Origin: Methanobacteriota archaeon
GTDB lineage: Archaea; Thermoplasmatota; Poseidoniia; Poseidoniales; Poseidoniaceae
Assembly (NCBI GenBank): GCA_002707335.2
Contig: PAMN02000055.1
Span: forward strand, 30,836 to 56,056
DNA length: 25,221 bases
Direction: 5' to 3'
Shown here: positions 1 to 9,656 of the stretch, piece after piece
How the letters are laid out: each line of letters starts with the position of its first letter
Numbering within the stretch: position 1 is the first letter of the stretch
Made by a program: the position numbers and the translations under genes
Notes under the pieces: generated by a model
Told to the model about the DNA's origin: nothing
The model's input: the letters and a program-made list of their open reading frames with translations, nothing else
The model's database searches: none

Positions 1-2571
1 CATCCAAATGGTAATTATACTCTATTCGATCCTTTGTCTGGTAATTATGATTGCTCGGAACTTACAGTTGGAATGAAAGAAATACTCGAGGATTATTTCA
101 CTGGCGATAATGGTTTGCCAAGTTGGGATAACATGGCTAATGCCCGAGATGAACATTCGTGTGACCAAGTTTTGGATTCTGATTCTGATGGATTGTTCAA
201 TCTTGAGGAAGAAGCATATGGCACAAATCCTAATTCACCTGACTCAGATGGTGATTTACTAACTGACATTCAAGAAATTTCCAATTCCACTATCCTTTAT
301 GCCAAAGACACTGGTCAGAATTGTGGTGTACCGTTGATTGACCCAGTCACAAGAGCTGCTCCGTTCTCATCTCAGTCTCTTGAATTTGGATTATCATGGT
401 TCAAAGAAGACATGGATGGAGATGGCCAGAATAATGGTCCGTCAGATTGGGATACAGACGGTGACGGTATGCCTGATGGTTTCGAATTCTGTTATTCAAT
501 GATAAATGATCATCCTGCATATAATACGGCAGCAGCGACTGCAGGTTCGCAATTACTTGACCCAGCTAACAACTCTGACGGATATGGAGATTGGGACGAA
601 GATGGAATGAACAATATCGAAGAATACCAAGTTGCTTGGACTTTTGGTGAAGAGAAATTCACATCACCTTGGCACAAGGATACAGATGAAGATGGCATGC
701 CTGACGGCTGGGAAGCAAATAATGGCCTCGACCCAAGAGATGGTTCGAATGGTGATGAAGACCCAGATAGAGATGGATACGATGTTGATGGAGATGGTAG
801 TGTGACATATGACCAACTTGAAAATACTGCTAAAGTGATTAACATCAACGTCGCAGAAGATGATTATGTTGATGCAAACGAGACAATTCTTACATTGCAA
901 GTAATTTTGTCTGGAGGAAATCCAGTATCGGTTCCAATTAGAGCCCCAGTGAGTGGATATGTATATGCAATTCACGTGGACACTACAGACAACAAACTCA
1001 TTGAAAGCAGATTAGATGTCATGGTTGAAATTGTCGAAGAAGAAGAAAGATTCACTAATTTGATGGAATACAACGCAAGAGATATCGATGGAGACGGAAT
1101 TATCGATGGTCGTTCCACAGACCCATTGAATCCTGATACAGACGGAGACGGACTAAAAGATGGAATTGAAGTAATGGGTTGGGACATCCTTGTTGTTAAC
1201 AGGGGAGTCCAGAATGTACACGTTACATCAGACCCAGGTTTGTGGGACACTGACGCAGATGGGCTATCTGACTTCAAAGAATTCAGCGGCGTATGCGACA
1301 TGGGTTCCAATGCATCGAATGCAGACACTGACGGCGATGGTCTAGGTGACCAAGCAGAAGCGCTGAATGGTTTTGCATGGTATGGCGAAGCTTACTTCAC
1401 CAGCCCATGCATGTATGACACAGACAACGATGGATTGGAAGATGGTGAAGAAGTAATTCTTGGCGCAGACAATTTCCTAACCCACGCAAACAATTCTGAT
1501 ACAGATGGAGATGGATTGATAGATGGTCATGAGGTTTTGTTCGTTCCTAGACCATACCAAAATCCTACAAATCCACTAATCAATGACACAGACGGAGACG
1601 GTATGCTTGACGGTTGGGAGATGCAAGTAGAGTCCATTGAAGATAACACAAAATCACATTCGTTATGGGTCGCTACAGATTTATGGCTTCCTCCAGGTTG
1701 TGATTCAATGGTTGAATGTGGTCTTGAATCCGGAGGTTACATGTGGAAAAATTGGCTTGGTGGATTCATCCTTGAAAAGAAATATGATGTTTATGAAATG
1801 AATTTAACGAATTTCATAGTTCCTAATAATCCACTTTGCAATGGCTGTAATGGCCGATGGGCTCTCGACCCGTCCGAAAATTCCCTCAAAGATGATACAT
1901 ATGACATCGATAATGACACATTGGCAAATGGTGCTGAAGCACCAGACCGATGGAATACTAATCCTGTAGATGATGATACAGATGGGGACTTGTTGCCAGA
2001 TGGATGGGAAGTAAGATACTCAGAAGAGGCACTTAACATTGGTTTGTTTGACAATTCTACAAGCGCTGCTAATGGTGCCCGTGGTGTAATGGATCCATCG
2101 CTAAAGGATTCTGATGGAGATGGAACAGATGATGGGATGGAAGACCCGGATAACGATGGATTGAATCGTTCTGGATTGATTGCAAAGTATTGTCCTTCAT
2201 ACGATGATCCTACCTCAAGTAATTGCCATATTGACCCAGATACTCCTGACGGCAAAACTTTCTATGACAATTTGGAAAACTATACTAGTTACGAAGAATT
2301 TGTAAACGGTACAAATCCAATTCGAAATGATACTGATGGTGATGACTGGAACGATGGTCCAGAGGTGTATTACCAAGATCATGATGATGATGGAATGGCT
2401 ACGGGATGGGAATACTACTTCAATTTCGACCCTTATGACGGTGCTGATAGAATGTTAGATACAGATGGTGATGGGCATATCAACTATTGTGAATACAAGT
2501 GGGATACTAATCCAAGAGACATCAACAGCTTCCCTACTCAAGGACAACTCTGCAGTGCATTTGAGGAGTAG
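1..2571 (+). CDS. TSP3-repeat calcium-binding surface protein (5' partial)
   Basis: The reading frame is open to the left edge, so the gene starts outside the window and no start can be assigned; the TTG at 34 is internal. The visible part (about 856 aa) is a chain of roughly fifteen acidic thrombospondin type 3-like calcium-binding motifs, DxDxDGxxD, often followed by a 'DGWE' or 'DGxEV' tail and 'TNP' linkers (for example DTDGDGMPDGFEF and DTDGDGLIDGHEV). This architecture is typical of large secreted or surface adhesins whose fold depends on bound calcium. Scattered cysteines suggest some disulfides. No C-terminal membrane anchor or sorting signal is visible, so attachment may use the missing N-terminus or a partner. 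The next gene begins 4 bases after the stop and encodes a membrane-anchored PKD-like protein, which suggests the two work together. The exact role is unknown. Confidence 0.85.
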   Translation, partial: HPNGNYTLFDPLSGNYDCSELTVGMKEILEDYFTGDNGLPSWDNMANARDEHSCDQVLDSDSDGLFNLEEEAYGTNPNSPDSDGDLLTDIQEISNSTILYAKDTGQNCGVPLIDPVTRAAPFSSQSLEFGLSWFKEDMDGDGQNNGPSDWDTDGDGMPDGFEFCYSMINDHPAYNTAAATAGSQLLDPANNSDGYGDWDEDGMNNIEEYQVAWTFGEEKFTSPWHKDTDEDGMPDGWEANNGLDPRDGSNGDEDPDRDGYDVDGDGSVTYDQLENTAKVININVAEDDYVDANETILTLQVILSGGNPVSVPIRAPVSGYVYAIHVDTTDNKLIESRLDVMVEIVEEEERFTNLMEYNARDIDGDGIIDGRSTDPLNPDTDGDGLKDGIEVMGWDILVVNRGVQNVHVTSDPGLWDTDADGLSDFKEFSGVCDMGSNASNADTDGDGLGDQAEALNGFAWYGEAYFTSPCMYDTDNDGLEDGEEVILGADNFLTHANNSDTDGDGLIDGHEVLFVPRPYQNPTNPLINDTDGDGMLDGWEMQVESIEDNTKSHSLWVATDLWLPPGCDSMVECGLESGGYMWKNWLGGFILEKKYDVYEMNLTNFIVPNNPLCNGCNGRWALDPSENSLKDDTYDIDNDTLANGAEAPDRWNTNPVDDDTDGDLLPDGWEVRYSEEALNIGLFDNSTSAANGARGVMDPSLKDSDGDGTDDGMEDPDNDGLNRSGLIAKYCPSYDDPTSSNCHIDPDTPDGKTFYDNLENYTSYEEFVNGTNPIRNDTDGDDWNDGPEVYYQDHDDDGMATGWEYYFNFDPYDGADRMLDTDGDGHINYCEYKWDTNPRDINSFPTQGQLCSAFEE

Positions 2572-2574
2572 TAA

Positions 2575-4014
2575 ATGAATAAATTGTTACGGGCTAGCCT
2601 GATACTGGCTGCTGTAATGATGTTTATCATTCATTCAGAAAGTGCGGAAGCGTCATCTGAAGATGACAGAATCACTACCCAAATACCGAATGGGATTTGG
2701 ATAAACGAAACTCTGAATATTTCTGGCTCCACCACCATAACCCCGCAAAATGCGAATTGGGTAATCTATAATGTTACAAATCCATATCTCGAATGGGAAG
2801 TAATTGCAAATGGCGATTACTTTTCATCTGTAGTGCCTGTCAGTGAAGGCATTTGGATTTGGAATCTGGAAGTTAATCTGACTGGAATTGATTGTACCTG
2901 TTGGCTTGAAATAAATCAACCATATGGCATGCAAAAGGAAATTCTTAACAGAGTTATTTTTGTTGGTAACGGTCCTCATGAGCCAATAATCTCAAGAAAT
3001 CATGATTTGAATTTATTTATTGATGAAGATATAGAAATATCTGGTGAAGCCACATTATCAAGAGGTAATGTGCAAAACTCACAAATGAAGATACAATGGT
3101 GTTATTCACCTCAAGGTGCGTGTAATGGTACGCTCTCAGAATCTAATGTGGATGTAGATTGGGATGGATTAAATTACACTTTCAATATTAATGCATCAGA
3201 ACTTAATTTGTTTGATGGTAAATGGAATTTAACATACTTTTTACAGGATGAATACTTGATGAACTCTCCGAATATATTCACAACTTTGTCTGTAGATCAA
3301 ACCGATCCCGTTTCAGTTCTAATTGCACAGGAAAATGCTACAGAGGGGAGTGTCGTTTTAATTGATGGTAGTGGTTCCAGAGACGGAATTTGGGGTGACA
3401 ATCTTCAAACACTTTGGTATATTACCAATCCCAATGGTTCAATTAGTGTGATAGATGGAACATCAACTCAAAAACTTACACATCAATTTAATCCTATGTA
3501 CCCAGGGAATTATACAATAAGATTGGATGTTTTTGATGCAGTAGGAAGAACTTCAAGTACATCAGTGAATATATTAGTCACCAATCTTCCCCCTGATTTT
3601 GAACTCAGAATAGATGGACTAAATTCGTCTGAAAACTCGAATTGGCGTGTCTATCCTAATGAACAAATTGAACTGTCAGCGATAGTTTTCGATAGTCAGA
3701 CAGATATTAACAGCATGTCATATCGCTGGTTTTTAGAGGATGAATTGATTTCCGAGGATTCAAATTTCAATTTGAGTTTATCAAAATTAGGAAGTTATAC
3801 TCTAAAATTGGAGATTGAGGATAATGACGGTGAGATCGTTATACATGATTTACAAGTAATTGTTGAAGCAAAAGAACAAACTGACAATACATACACATTC
3901 GAAGTAATTTTTGTAATTTTTGTAATTTCTTTAGTTGGATTTATTCGTTTTTTTAGAAGTAAAAATCGGAAAATGAAAACCATTGATTTACCAAAGTGGA
4001 ATGAGAATAACTGA
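2575..4014 (+). CDS. Membrane-anchored extracellular protein with PKD-like domains
   Basis: 479 aa. An N-terminal Sec signal peptide (about residues 1-26, hydrophobic core LILAAVMMFII, cleavage probably after SAEA) leads into a beta-rich, sequon-rich ectodomain. Two Ig/PKD-like units are recognisable at about 245-336 and 340-431; the first has the PKD hallmark 'IDGSGSRD' and both have 'GxYTxxLxVxD'-type strands. A single transmembrane helix (about 441-459) and a short basic tail (RSKNRKMK) anchor it in the membrane facing outward. Only a TAA triplet separates its ATG from the stop of the TSP3 gene, and GAGGAG in that gene's last codons serves as a ribosome binding site, so the two are co-transcribed and probably translationally coupled. 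No catalytic motif is seen; a surface scaffold or adhesin partner is inferred. Confidence 0.8.
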   Translation: MNKLLRASLILAAVMMFIIHSESAEASSEDDRITTQIPNGIWINETLNISGSTTITPQNANWVIYNVTNPYLEWEVIANGDYFSSVVPVSEGIWIWNLEVNLTGIDCTCWLEINQPYGMQKEILNRVIFVGNGPHEPIISRNHDLNLFIDEDIEISGEATLSRGNVQNSQMKIQWCYSPQGACNGTLSESNVDVDWDGLNYTFNINASELNLFDGKWNLTYFLQDEYLMNSPNIFTTLSVDQTDPVSVLIAQENATEGSVVLIDGSGSRDGIWGDNLQTLWYITNPNGSISVIDGTSTQKLTHQFNPMYPGNYTIRLDVFDAVGRTSSTSVNILVTNLPPDFELRIDGLNSSENSNWRVYPNEQIELSAIVFDSQTDINSMSYRWFLEDELISEDSNFNLSLSKLGSYTLKLEIEDNDGEIVIHDLQVIVEAKEQTDNTYTFEVIFVIFVISLVGFIRFFRSKNRKMKTIDLPKWNENN

Positions 4015-4091
4015 GAATCAAGATTTGTATGTGAAATCGCCTTGTTTGGCAGCATTAAATCAAAGCACTGAAAAATTAAAGTTGACAGCGT

Positions 4092-5462
4092 ATGGGTATG
4101 TGGGAAGACTCCTTGGCAGCAATCGGTGATGAGCCAGCAAGTATTTCTCTGGATGAATATGCATCTAGACAGAATAGATTGTTTGGACAACTTAAGGGCT
4201 CGGACCTCATTATCATCACAAATCCAAAAGAATCAGTTCGTTCAAATGATGTGCATTATCATTTCAGGTCTAGTTCAGATATGTTGTATCTTACAGGCTG
4301 GAAAGATCCCGAATCAACATTTTGTGCATATCAACGGGAAGGTAAGTGGATTAGGACACTATTTGTTCAGCCAAAGGATGTATTGAAAGAGATTTGGGAA
4401 GGTCGAAGACCAGGTATTGAAGGTGCAGTAGAGGAATGGCCTGTGGACGAGGCTTACTCTATTCATGATTTAGAGGAGAAACTTTCAGAGATGCTTGTAC
4501 AATGTTCTCGTGTATTTGTCAAATTAGGAGTTGATGACACTGTTGATAAAGTTGTAGAAAATGAAGTCAAAAGAAATTCTAGGGAACGCCAGAAATTTGG
4601 CACTGGCCCAATGAGTATTGTAGATCCATCACCACTAGTTAACGAATTGAGGTTGAGAAAATCCGAATCTGAAATTGCACTTATGCGCCATTCAGCCAAA
4701 ATAGCTAGTCAAGCCCACATACAGGCGATGTCTAACACAAAACCCGGAGTTGGTGAGTGGCAATTAGAAGGTATAATCGAAGGCCTCTTCAAGTATTGTA
4801 ATACAGATGGGATTTCATATCCTTGTATCATAGGTAGTGGGGAAAATGCTACTATTTTGCATTATAACGTAAACAATGACACTTGCAATGATGGTGAGGT
4901 TATACTAATTGATGCTGGATGCGAATTTGATGGTTATGCTTCTGATATCACACGCTCATGGCCTGTAAATGGAAAATTTACTCCTGAACAGGCTGAAATT
5001 TACAATATTGTTCTTGATGCACAATTAGCAGCCATTGACAAATGCAGAGTTGGAAACCCATATGATGCACCACATAATGAAGCGAGAAAGGTATTAGCAG
5101 AGGGATTGATAAGAATTGGAGTTATCAAGCAATCTCTTGATGATGCATTATCGACAGATGGTGAATTGAGTAACTGGTACATGCATGGTACCGGTCATTG
5201 GCTAGGCTTAGATGTTCACGATGTTGGAGTTTACAGGCCAAATGATAAACCACGAGTTTTCGAAGAAGGAATGGTAATCACAGTCGAACCAGGGTTGTAC
5301 TTTGGCGCTTGGAGGCCAGATGTCGATTGCCCTAAGAAATACTCAAATTTAGGTATCAGAATTGAAGATGATGTTCTTGTAACTATTCATGGTCCAGATG
5401 TGCTTTCAAGAGATTGCCCAAAAACAATTGCTGATATTGAAGCAATTGTTGGAAGAGCATGA
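4092..5462 (+). CDS. pepP: Xaa-Pro aminopeptidase (aminopeptidase P, M24B)
   Basis: 456 aa, about the length of bacterial PepP. The enzyme removes N-terminal residues that precede proline, using a dinuclear metal centre in the cytosol. Residues about 20-160 match the aminopeptidase P N-terminal (AMP_N) domain, including 'SSDMLYLTGW' at 61-70. The pita-bread domain (about 185-450) keeps all five expected metal ligands: D274 (ILIDAG), D285 (YASDITRSW), H369 (MHGTGHWLGLDVHDVG), E399 (TVEPGLY) and E425 (RIEDD). The conserved H365 and H376 are also present. No signal peptide is seen. A 77-base non-coding gap separates it from the upstream PKD gene, so it may have its own promoter. Its stop codon abuts the next gene, suggesting co-transcription. 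It would recycle peptides made by secreted proteases such as the M6 enzyme in this window. Confidence 0.93.
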   Translation: MGMWEDSLAAIGDEPASISLDEYASRQNRLFGQLKGSDLIIITNPKESVRSNDVHYHFRSSSDMLYLTGWKDPESTFCAYQREGKWIRTLFVQPKDVLKEIWEGRRPGIEGAVEEWPVDEAYSIHDLEEKLSEMLVQCSRVFVKLGVDDTVDKVVENEVKRNSRERQKFGTGPMSIVDPSPLVNELRLRKSESEIALMRHSAKIASQAHIQAMSNTKPGVGEWQLEGIIEGLFKYCNTDGISYPCIIGSGENATILHYNVNNDTCNDGEVILIDAGCEFDGYASDITRSWPVNGKFTPEQAEIYNIVLDAQLAAIDKCRVGNPYDAPHNEARKVLAEGLIRIGVIKQSLDDALSTDGELSNWYMHGTGHWLGLDVHDVGVYRPNDKPRVFEEGMVITVEPGLYFGAWRPDVDCPKKYSNLGIRIEDDVLVTIHGPDVLSRDCPKTIADIEAIVGRA

Positions 5463-6638
5463 GTGGTTAAAATGGATTGGAAAGAAATCCTCTCGGATAT
5501 ATCATCTTCCAATCGTCGTTTGACGGTCTCTGAAGCCGTTGAACTGTACACAAATGCGCCCATTCATTCATTAAGAGAAGCAGCACATAGAAAGCGAGTA
5601 ACTATGAATGGAAGTAAGGAAGTAACGTATCTAATTGATAGAAATATCAATTATACTAACATCTGCACTATAAATTGCCAATTTTGTTCTTTTTACAGAC
5701 CTCCCGGTCATAAAGAAACTTATACTCAGACAATTGATGAAATCAGTGCAAGGGTCGCAGAATTAGAAAACATAGAAGGTGTTAGAATTTTGATGCAAGG
5801 AGGAGTTAATCCTGATTTAGGAATCGAATACTACACAGAACTTCTAATGGAACTAAGAAAGAGGCATCCAAGTATAGATATTGATTGTTTTTCTCCTATC
5901 GAAATCGAAGGAATTGCTGAAGTTACTGGTCTTACGACATTAGAGGTACTCAGGGAACTGAAATCAGCTGGAATGCATGGATTACCTGGTGGCGGGGCTG
6001 AAATTTTAGTTGAAAATGTCAGAAAAGACGTATCTCCCAAAAAAGGTCACCCTGATAATTGGTTAAGAGTGATGGGAGAAGCTCAATCATTGGGTTTGAT
6101 TACTAGCGCAACAAATGTATTCGGGTTTGGAGAATCCTATGAAGATAGAATTGAACACATGGATCGCATTCGCAATTTACAAGATTTTAGTATCGAAAAT
6201 TATTCGATTGGATTTACTTCATTCATCGCATGGCCAGTTCAATTAGAGAATAATACCTATGGTAGGAGAAATCGAGGACGGAATAAAATTGAATTGGGTG
6301 CTGGCCCAACAGAATATCTTAGGCATGTTGCTATAAGTCGCCTGTTTTTCGATAATATACAACATATCCAAGCATCTTGGCCTACAATGGGCCTCTCTAT
6401 CGCACAGATGGCACTACTTGGGGGTGCGGATGATGCAGGTTCAACTATGATGGAAGAGAATGTGGTATCTGCTTCTGGCACCGATAAAATGCAAGCAACT
6501 GAAATTGAACTGCAAGATACAATAGTTCGGGCGGGATTCACTCCAAGAAGGAGGAATTCTCGTTATCAATTACTAGATACTCCCAGTCCAGAGATTGGTT
6601 TAGAAGACATGCCCGCTCCGCCTCCAACTCAATTTTGA
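5463..6638 (+). CDS. mqnC: Radical SAM enzyme, MqnC/CofH family (probable cyclic dehypoxanthinyl futalosine synthase)
   Basis: About 390 aa. The radical SAM cluster motif CX3CX2C is at C68, C72 and C75 (ICTINCQFCSFYR). Other family hallmarks are 'MQGGVNPDLG', 'GLPGGGAEIL', 'TSFIAWPVQLENN' and the C-terminal 'GSTMMEENVVSASG'. The family contains MqnC (cyclisation step of the futalosine menaquinone pathway), MqnE and CofH (F420 biosynthesis). 'YTNICTINCQFCSFYR' and the 'TSFI-W-QxENN' stretch read closest to MqnC, but CofH cannot be excluded by eye. The frame opens with GTG directly after the pepP stop; an in-frame ATG at 5472 (fourth codon) is an equally good start. Quinone-linked PyrD and a geranylgeranyl reductase homologue nearby fit a menaquinone-using cell. 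The last 10 bases overlap the convergent lipoprotein gene. Confidence 0.78.
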   Translation: MVKMDWKEILSDISSSNRRLTVSEAVELYTNAPIHSLREAAHRKRVTMNGSKEVTYLIDRNINYTNICTINCQFCSFYRPPGHKETYTQTIDEISARVAELENIEGVRILMQGGVNPDLGIEYYTELLMELRKRHPSIDIDCFSPIEIEGIAEVTGLTTLEVLRELKSAGMHGLPGGGAEILVENVRKDVSPKKGHPDNWLRVMGEAQSLGLITSATNVFGFGESYEDRIEHMDRIRNLQDFSIENYSIGFTSFIAWPVQLENNTYGRRNRGRNKIELGAGPTEYLRHVAISRLFFDNIQHIQASWPTMGLSIAQMALLGGADDAGSTMMEENVVSASGTDKMQATEIELQDTIVRAGFTPRRRNSRYQLLDTPSPEIGLEDMPAPPPTQF

Positions 6639-9622
6639 ACATACCACACTAGCCAGATGTTTGCTCTAATTTGTCTGGAACCACCATTTGTGTCCTGCGG
6701 CACATATTCTTGGCCATTGAACAATCCCCTGTATTGTAGATTGTTTTCTGTCGAGTTGTCCACCCAATCTGTTATGTCATATGTCCATTGTTTGACATCT
6801 TGGCCAGCACACCATCCTGCTCTACCGAAAGGCCATGAACCGAATTGGTTAGCAACAACACCCCTGTCAACTTCTTTTTCACAGCCTTGATTATCTTTTA
6901 CAATAGGGTGCCATTCATAGGTGTGATAGTTATTCAAGTAATAGTGATGTTCATGATCACAGAATTCTGCACAATTGGCTTGGTCTTGATTAAAACCATG
7001 CCCTGTAATAGTGGCAACAATTTTGACTCGGTAATATTCTTGTTCTGCAGTAAAATTATGTTGGCGTTTGTATTGAGTCTCGTTATTATATTGACCATTA
7101 AATTCCCCACCAGTGAAAACTTGTTGGCCAGCAAAGCTCCTTTCACCTTCCCCCCAATTGGAGAATAGTAGTTTTACCGTCATTTGTCCTTTATTTGCTC
7201 CTTGATATTTGAATGTCCTAATATCATCTTGTTCTAACATGAATAAGTATGGAGTAATGTCAGTAAGCCATCGGCCTTCTCTTCCATATGTTGTTATCCA
7301 TCTCATGAATTCGGTTCCACACTTTGATGCATTGTCCCTATTACATATCTTCATGTAAGCAAGATAATCCCACTCATGGCAACCTCCATAGGAACTATCT
7401 GCTTTTTGATACCTATTTCTCCTATCTTCGCAGGCGTGTTCATGAAATACTTCGAGTGTGTCATAACTAGTGATATTGTTTGGAAGACTTATACTCACAT
7501 TGCTGTATGTGGAAGTATAACCTGCACTCCATCCTCCACTATGCCATTCCTCATCCACTATTGTGACTACATCGACATTAGGGTCTGTTTCTCTTATTTC
7601 GACATCATATTCATAATTGTACATTCGGGCTTCATAAGCCCAGTGTGTTATGTCGTTGGTGGAACTTGTCCACGCATAGATTGAGCCAATTTCTCTTGCT
7701 CTTTGGAATCGGTCTATGCCGTAGTATAATGTGTTCCATCCATTAATCAAATCCCCAAGTCCACCTGTTGCTGTTGACATATCTTGATCGATGTAGTGAA
7801 TCCTGTCCTGCCATTTGATTTCTTCATCAGGATTCAATGAAGCCAAAACTGCATTTTTCCTAGCAGTCACATCATTTCTGTATGAATTATCAAATGAGCC
7901 GTAAAATAGGTGAGCGTTATCTGGTAACTGTCGAATCATTGAACCAGGATTTTTAGACCAATCACCATTATTTCCATTTCCAGAAGAATCAGTATACTTG
8001 AATAAAAATATGTATACATCATTTCCGTTCCATTCGTTCTTGAATGACCATGTCCCATCTAATGTTGGTACTGCGAAATTAGCCACAGTGTCCATTCTAG
8101 CATTTCCATGGCCGTTTTCTTTCCAAGCCACAGGTAATTGGTTTACAGCACAACCCTCTGAATCAACTGTCCATTTCTCTTCTGTGTTTGAACAATTATC
8201 AATGTTTGAAAAAACACCGTCTCCATCGAGGTCGGCACATCCTAATGAATTGACTTGATTATTTGCAGGAGTTCCAGGGCATTGGTCATTGAAATCGGAT
8301 ACTCCGTCATTATCAGAATCACGTTCTGTTGCATCACATCCGTTCTCATCGACATCAGTGGCATTCAGCGGGGTTCTAGAACACAAATCCAAAACCACTC
8401 CGGTTTCATTAACATCATTTACACCATCTGAATCGTCGTCAGCATCTTCTGTAGAATCATGACATCCGTCTCCATCATAATCATACTCAGGAATACTATC
8501 CCAGTTCATATAACCTCTCCAACAATCATCATTGACATCTAAAACATTGTCATTGTCATCATCAAAATCTTCAGTGAGGTCTCTGCAACCATCGTTATCA
8601 TAATCAGAGTACGATTTTGATTCCCAATTTAACTCTCCTCGTGGGCACTCATCGTTCACGTCAAGAACACCATCGTTGTCATCGTCATCATCTTGCAAAT
8701 TATCTGAGCAACCATCCCTGTCGTGGTCTGTGGTTTCATTACTTATCCAACCTAATTCTGATAAACAATCATCATCAAAGTCAGGTAAAAAATCACCGTC
8801 GTCATCAATATCTTCCGTCAAGTCTTCGCAACCATCTCTATCATAATCGGTATCAACTGTTGAAGTCCATCCCTCTTCTTCTCCCATTCCGTCAGGACAT
8901 CTATCCGCATCATTTTGGATTCCATCACCATCAGTATCTATTTGATTCGATACGATAATTTGAATTAATTTAGAATCGTAAGATTTTGTCCATATGCCAC
9001 ATGTTGTTGAGATAGTAATTTCTCGATTTTGTTCTACTATTCCGAGTGATATAATGAATTCACCATTAGTCTCTATGGAGTATGTTGTAGATTCAACAAT
9101 AAGATTACAAGATTCTATATTGCTATGAGAAACGCTACCAGTTATCATAACATCCTTGATTTCATTCAACTCAATAATGGGTTGCGTTGTAATGACGGCA
9201 TCCCCTTCTTCAGGGATCTTGACCATAAATAGAGATTCACTAATTAGAGGATCATCAAAACTTTCGACGAATGCTTTGGCAATAACCAGCCACTCACCAG
9301 GTTCATCTGGGGACAATATAATCTGTAAATTTCCTTTATCCAAAATCATTGAATTATCTATGTTTCTTATACCACTAGGAGTTAATATATCATATGTTAC
9401 CATAACTTCTGCATCAGTTGGACTAATATCGATATTTCCAGATATAATTACAATATCCCCTACATCCGCTATATTTGGATATTGATTAAGAGTAAATGAA
9501 GCTGTAATTTCATCACTTTCGTTGTCATTGCTTACTTCTTCAGTTACGGAATCTGATGATAAACAACCAGAAAGTAGCATCAAGATTACTAGGAAAGTCG
9601 CCTGAAACACTTGCCCCTTCAT
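6629..9622 (-). CDS. Lipoprotein with TSP3 repeats and C-terminal PNGase F-like domain
   Basis: 997 aa. Residues 1-20 form a lipoprotein signal with lipobox LSGC, so C20 is the likely lipidated residue. Residues about 40-225 look like two beta-sandwich units. Residues 228-492 hold acidic TSP3-like calcium motifs with cysteines (DxDxDGxxD, 'DDDNDGVLDVNDEC'). Residues about 510-650 resemble a thioredoxin/peroxiredoxin-like fold ('NFAVPTLDGTW', 'VYIFLFKY') without a CxxC pair; this is tentative. Residues about 690-997 resemble peptide-N4-glucosaminyl asparagine amidase F: 'GGCHEWDYLAY', 'GHGFNQ..NCAEFCDHEHHY' and 'RAGWCAG'. Against remembered PNGase F, the catalytic Asp corresponds to D752 and the active-site Glu206 to E886, but the Glu118 position looks like S821. 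Likely role: cell-surface de-N-glycosylation or glycan binding. It overlaps the 3' end of the mqnC-like gene by 10 bases. Confidence 0.8.
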   Translation of the reverse strand: MKGQVFQATFLVILMLLSGCLSSDSVTEEVSNDNESDEITASFTLNQYPNIADVGDIVIISGNIDISPTDAEVMVTYDILTPSGIRNIDNSMILDKGNLQIILSPDEPGEWLVIAKAFVESFDDPLISESLFMVKIPEEGDAVITTQPIIELNEIKDVMITGSVSHSNIESCNLIVESTTYSIETNGEFIISLGIVEQNREITISTTCGIWTKSYDSKLIQIIVSNQIDTDGDGIQNDADRCPDGMGEEEGWTSTVDTDYDRDGCEDLTEDIDDDGDFLPDFDDDCLSELGWISNETTDHDRDGCSDNLQDDDDDNDGVLDVNDECPRGELNWESKSYSDYDNDGCRDLTEDFDDDNDNVLDVNDDCWRGYMNWDSIPEYDYDGDGCHDSTEDADDDSDGVNDVNETGVVLDLCSRTPLNATDVDENGCDATERDSDNDGVSDFNDQCPGTPANNQVNSLGCADLDGDGVFSNIDNCSNTEEKWTVDSEGCAVNQLPVAWKENGHGNARMDTVANFAVPTLDGTWSFKNEWNGNDVYIFLFKYTDSSGNGNNGDWSKNPGSMIRQLPDNAHLFYGSFDNSYRNDVTARKNAVLASLNPDEEIKWQDRIHYIDQDMSTATGGLGDLINGWNTLYYGIDRFQRAREIGSIYAWTSSTNDITHWAYEARMYNYEYDVEIRETDPNVDVVTIVDEEWHSGGWSAGYTSTYSNVSISLPNNITSYDTLEVFHEHACEDRRNRYQKADSSYGGCHEWDYLAYMKICNRDNASKCGTEFMRWITTYGREGRWLTDITPYLFMLEQDDIRTFKYQGANKGQMTVKLLFSNWGEGERSFAGQQVFTGGEFNGQYNNETQYKRQHNFTAEQEYYRVKIVATITGHGFNQDQANCAEFCDHEHHYYLNNYHTYEWHPIVKDNQGCEKEVDRGVVANQFGSWPFGRAGWCAGQDVKQWTYDITDWVDNSTENNLQYRGLFNGQEYVPQDTNGGSRQIRANIWLVWYVQN
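8147..8941 (-). repeat. TSP3-type calcium-binding repeat block within the PNGase F-like lipoprotein gene
   Basis: This stretch encodes residues about 228-492 of the lipoprotein. It holds a series of degenerate units with alternating patterns 'DYDxDGCxDxTED', 'DDDxDxVLDVNDxC' and 'W(N/D)S..Y', each about 40-45 aa. Unlike the TSP3 protein at the left end of the window, each unit carries paired cysteines, as in classical TSP3 repeats. It probably forms a calcium-stiffened stalk between the membrane and the catalytic-like module. Confidence 0.75.
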
Positions 9623-9656
9623 GGTTGCGCACTATAAGGCAAGCAAATGAATTCTT

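Noticed and set aside
510..1328. Several minus-strand open frames opposite the TSP3 protein (Ser/Pro-rich)
   Set aside because: They are antisense to repeated GAT/GAC-GGA codons, with no start signal and no family resemblance.
4015..4091. Possible tRNA or small RNA between the PKD gene and pepP
   Set aside because: No cloverleaf, T-loop motif or strong hairpin was found; it is an AT-rich spacer that probably holds the pepP promoter.
4126..4386. 86-codon + strand frame inside pepP
   Set aside because: Entirely within the conserved AMP_N domain of pepP in another frame.
8617..8958. His/Asn/Arg-rich open frame opposite the TSP3 repeats
   Set aside because: It is a shadow of the acidic repeat codons on the minus strand; its composition is the antisense of Asp-rich repeats.
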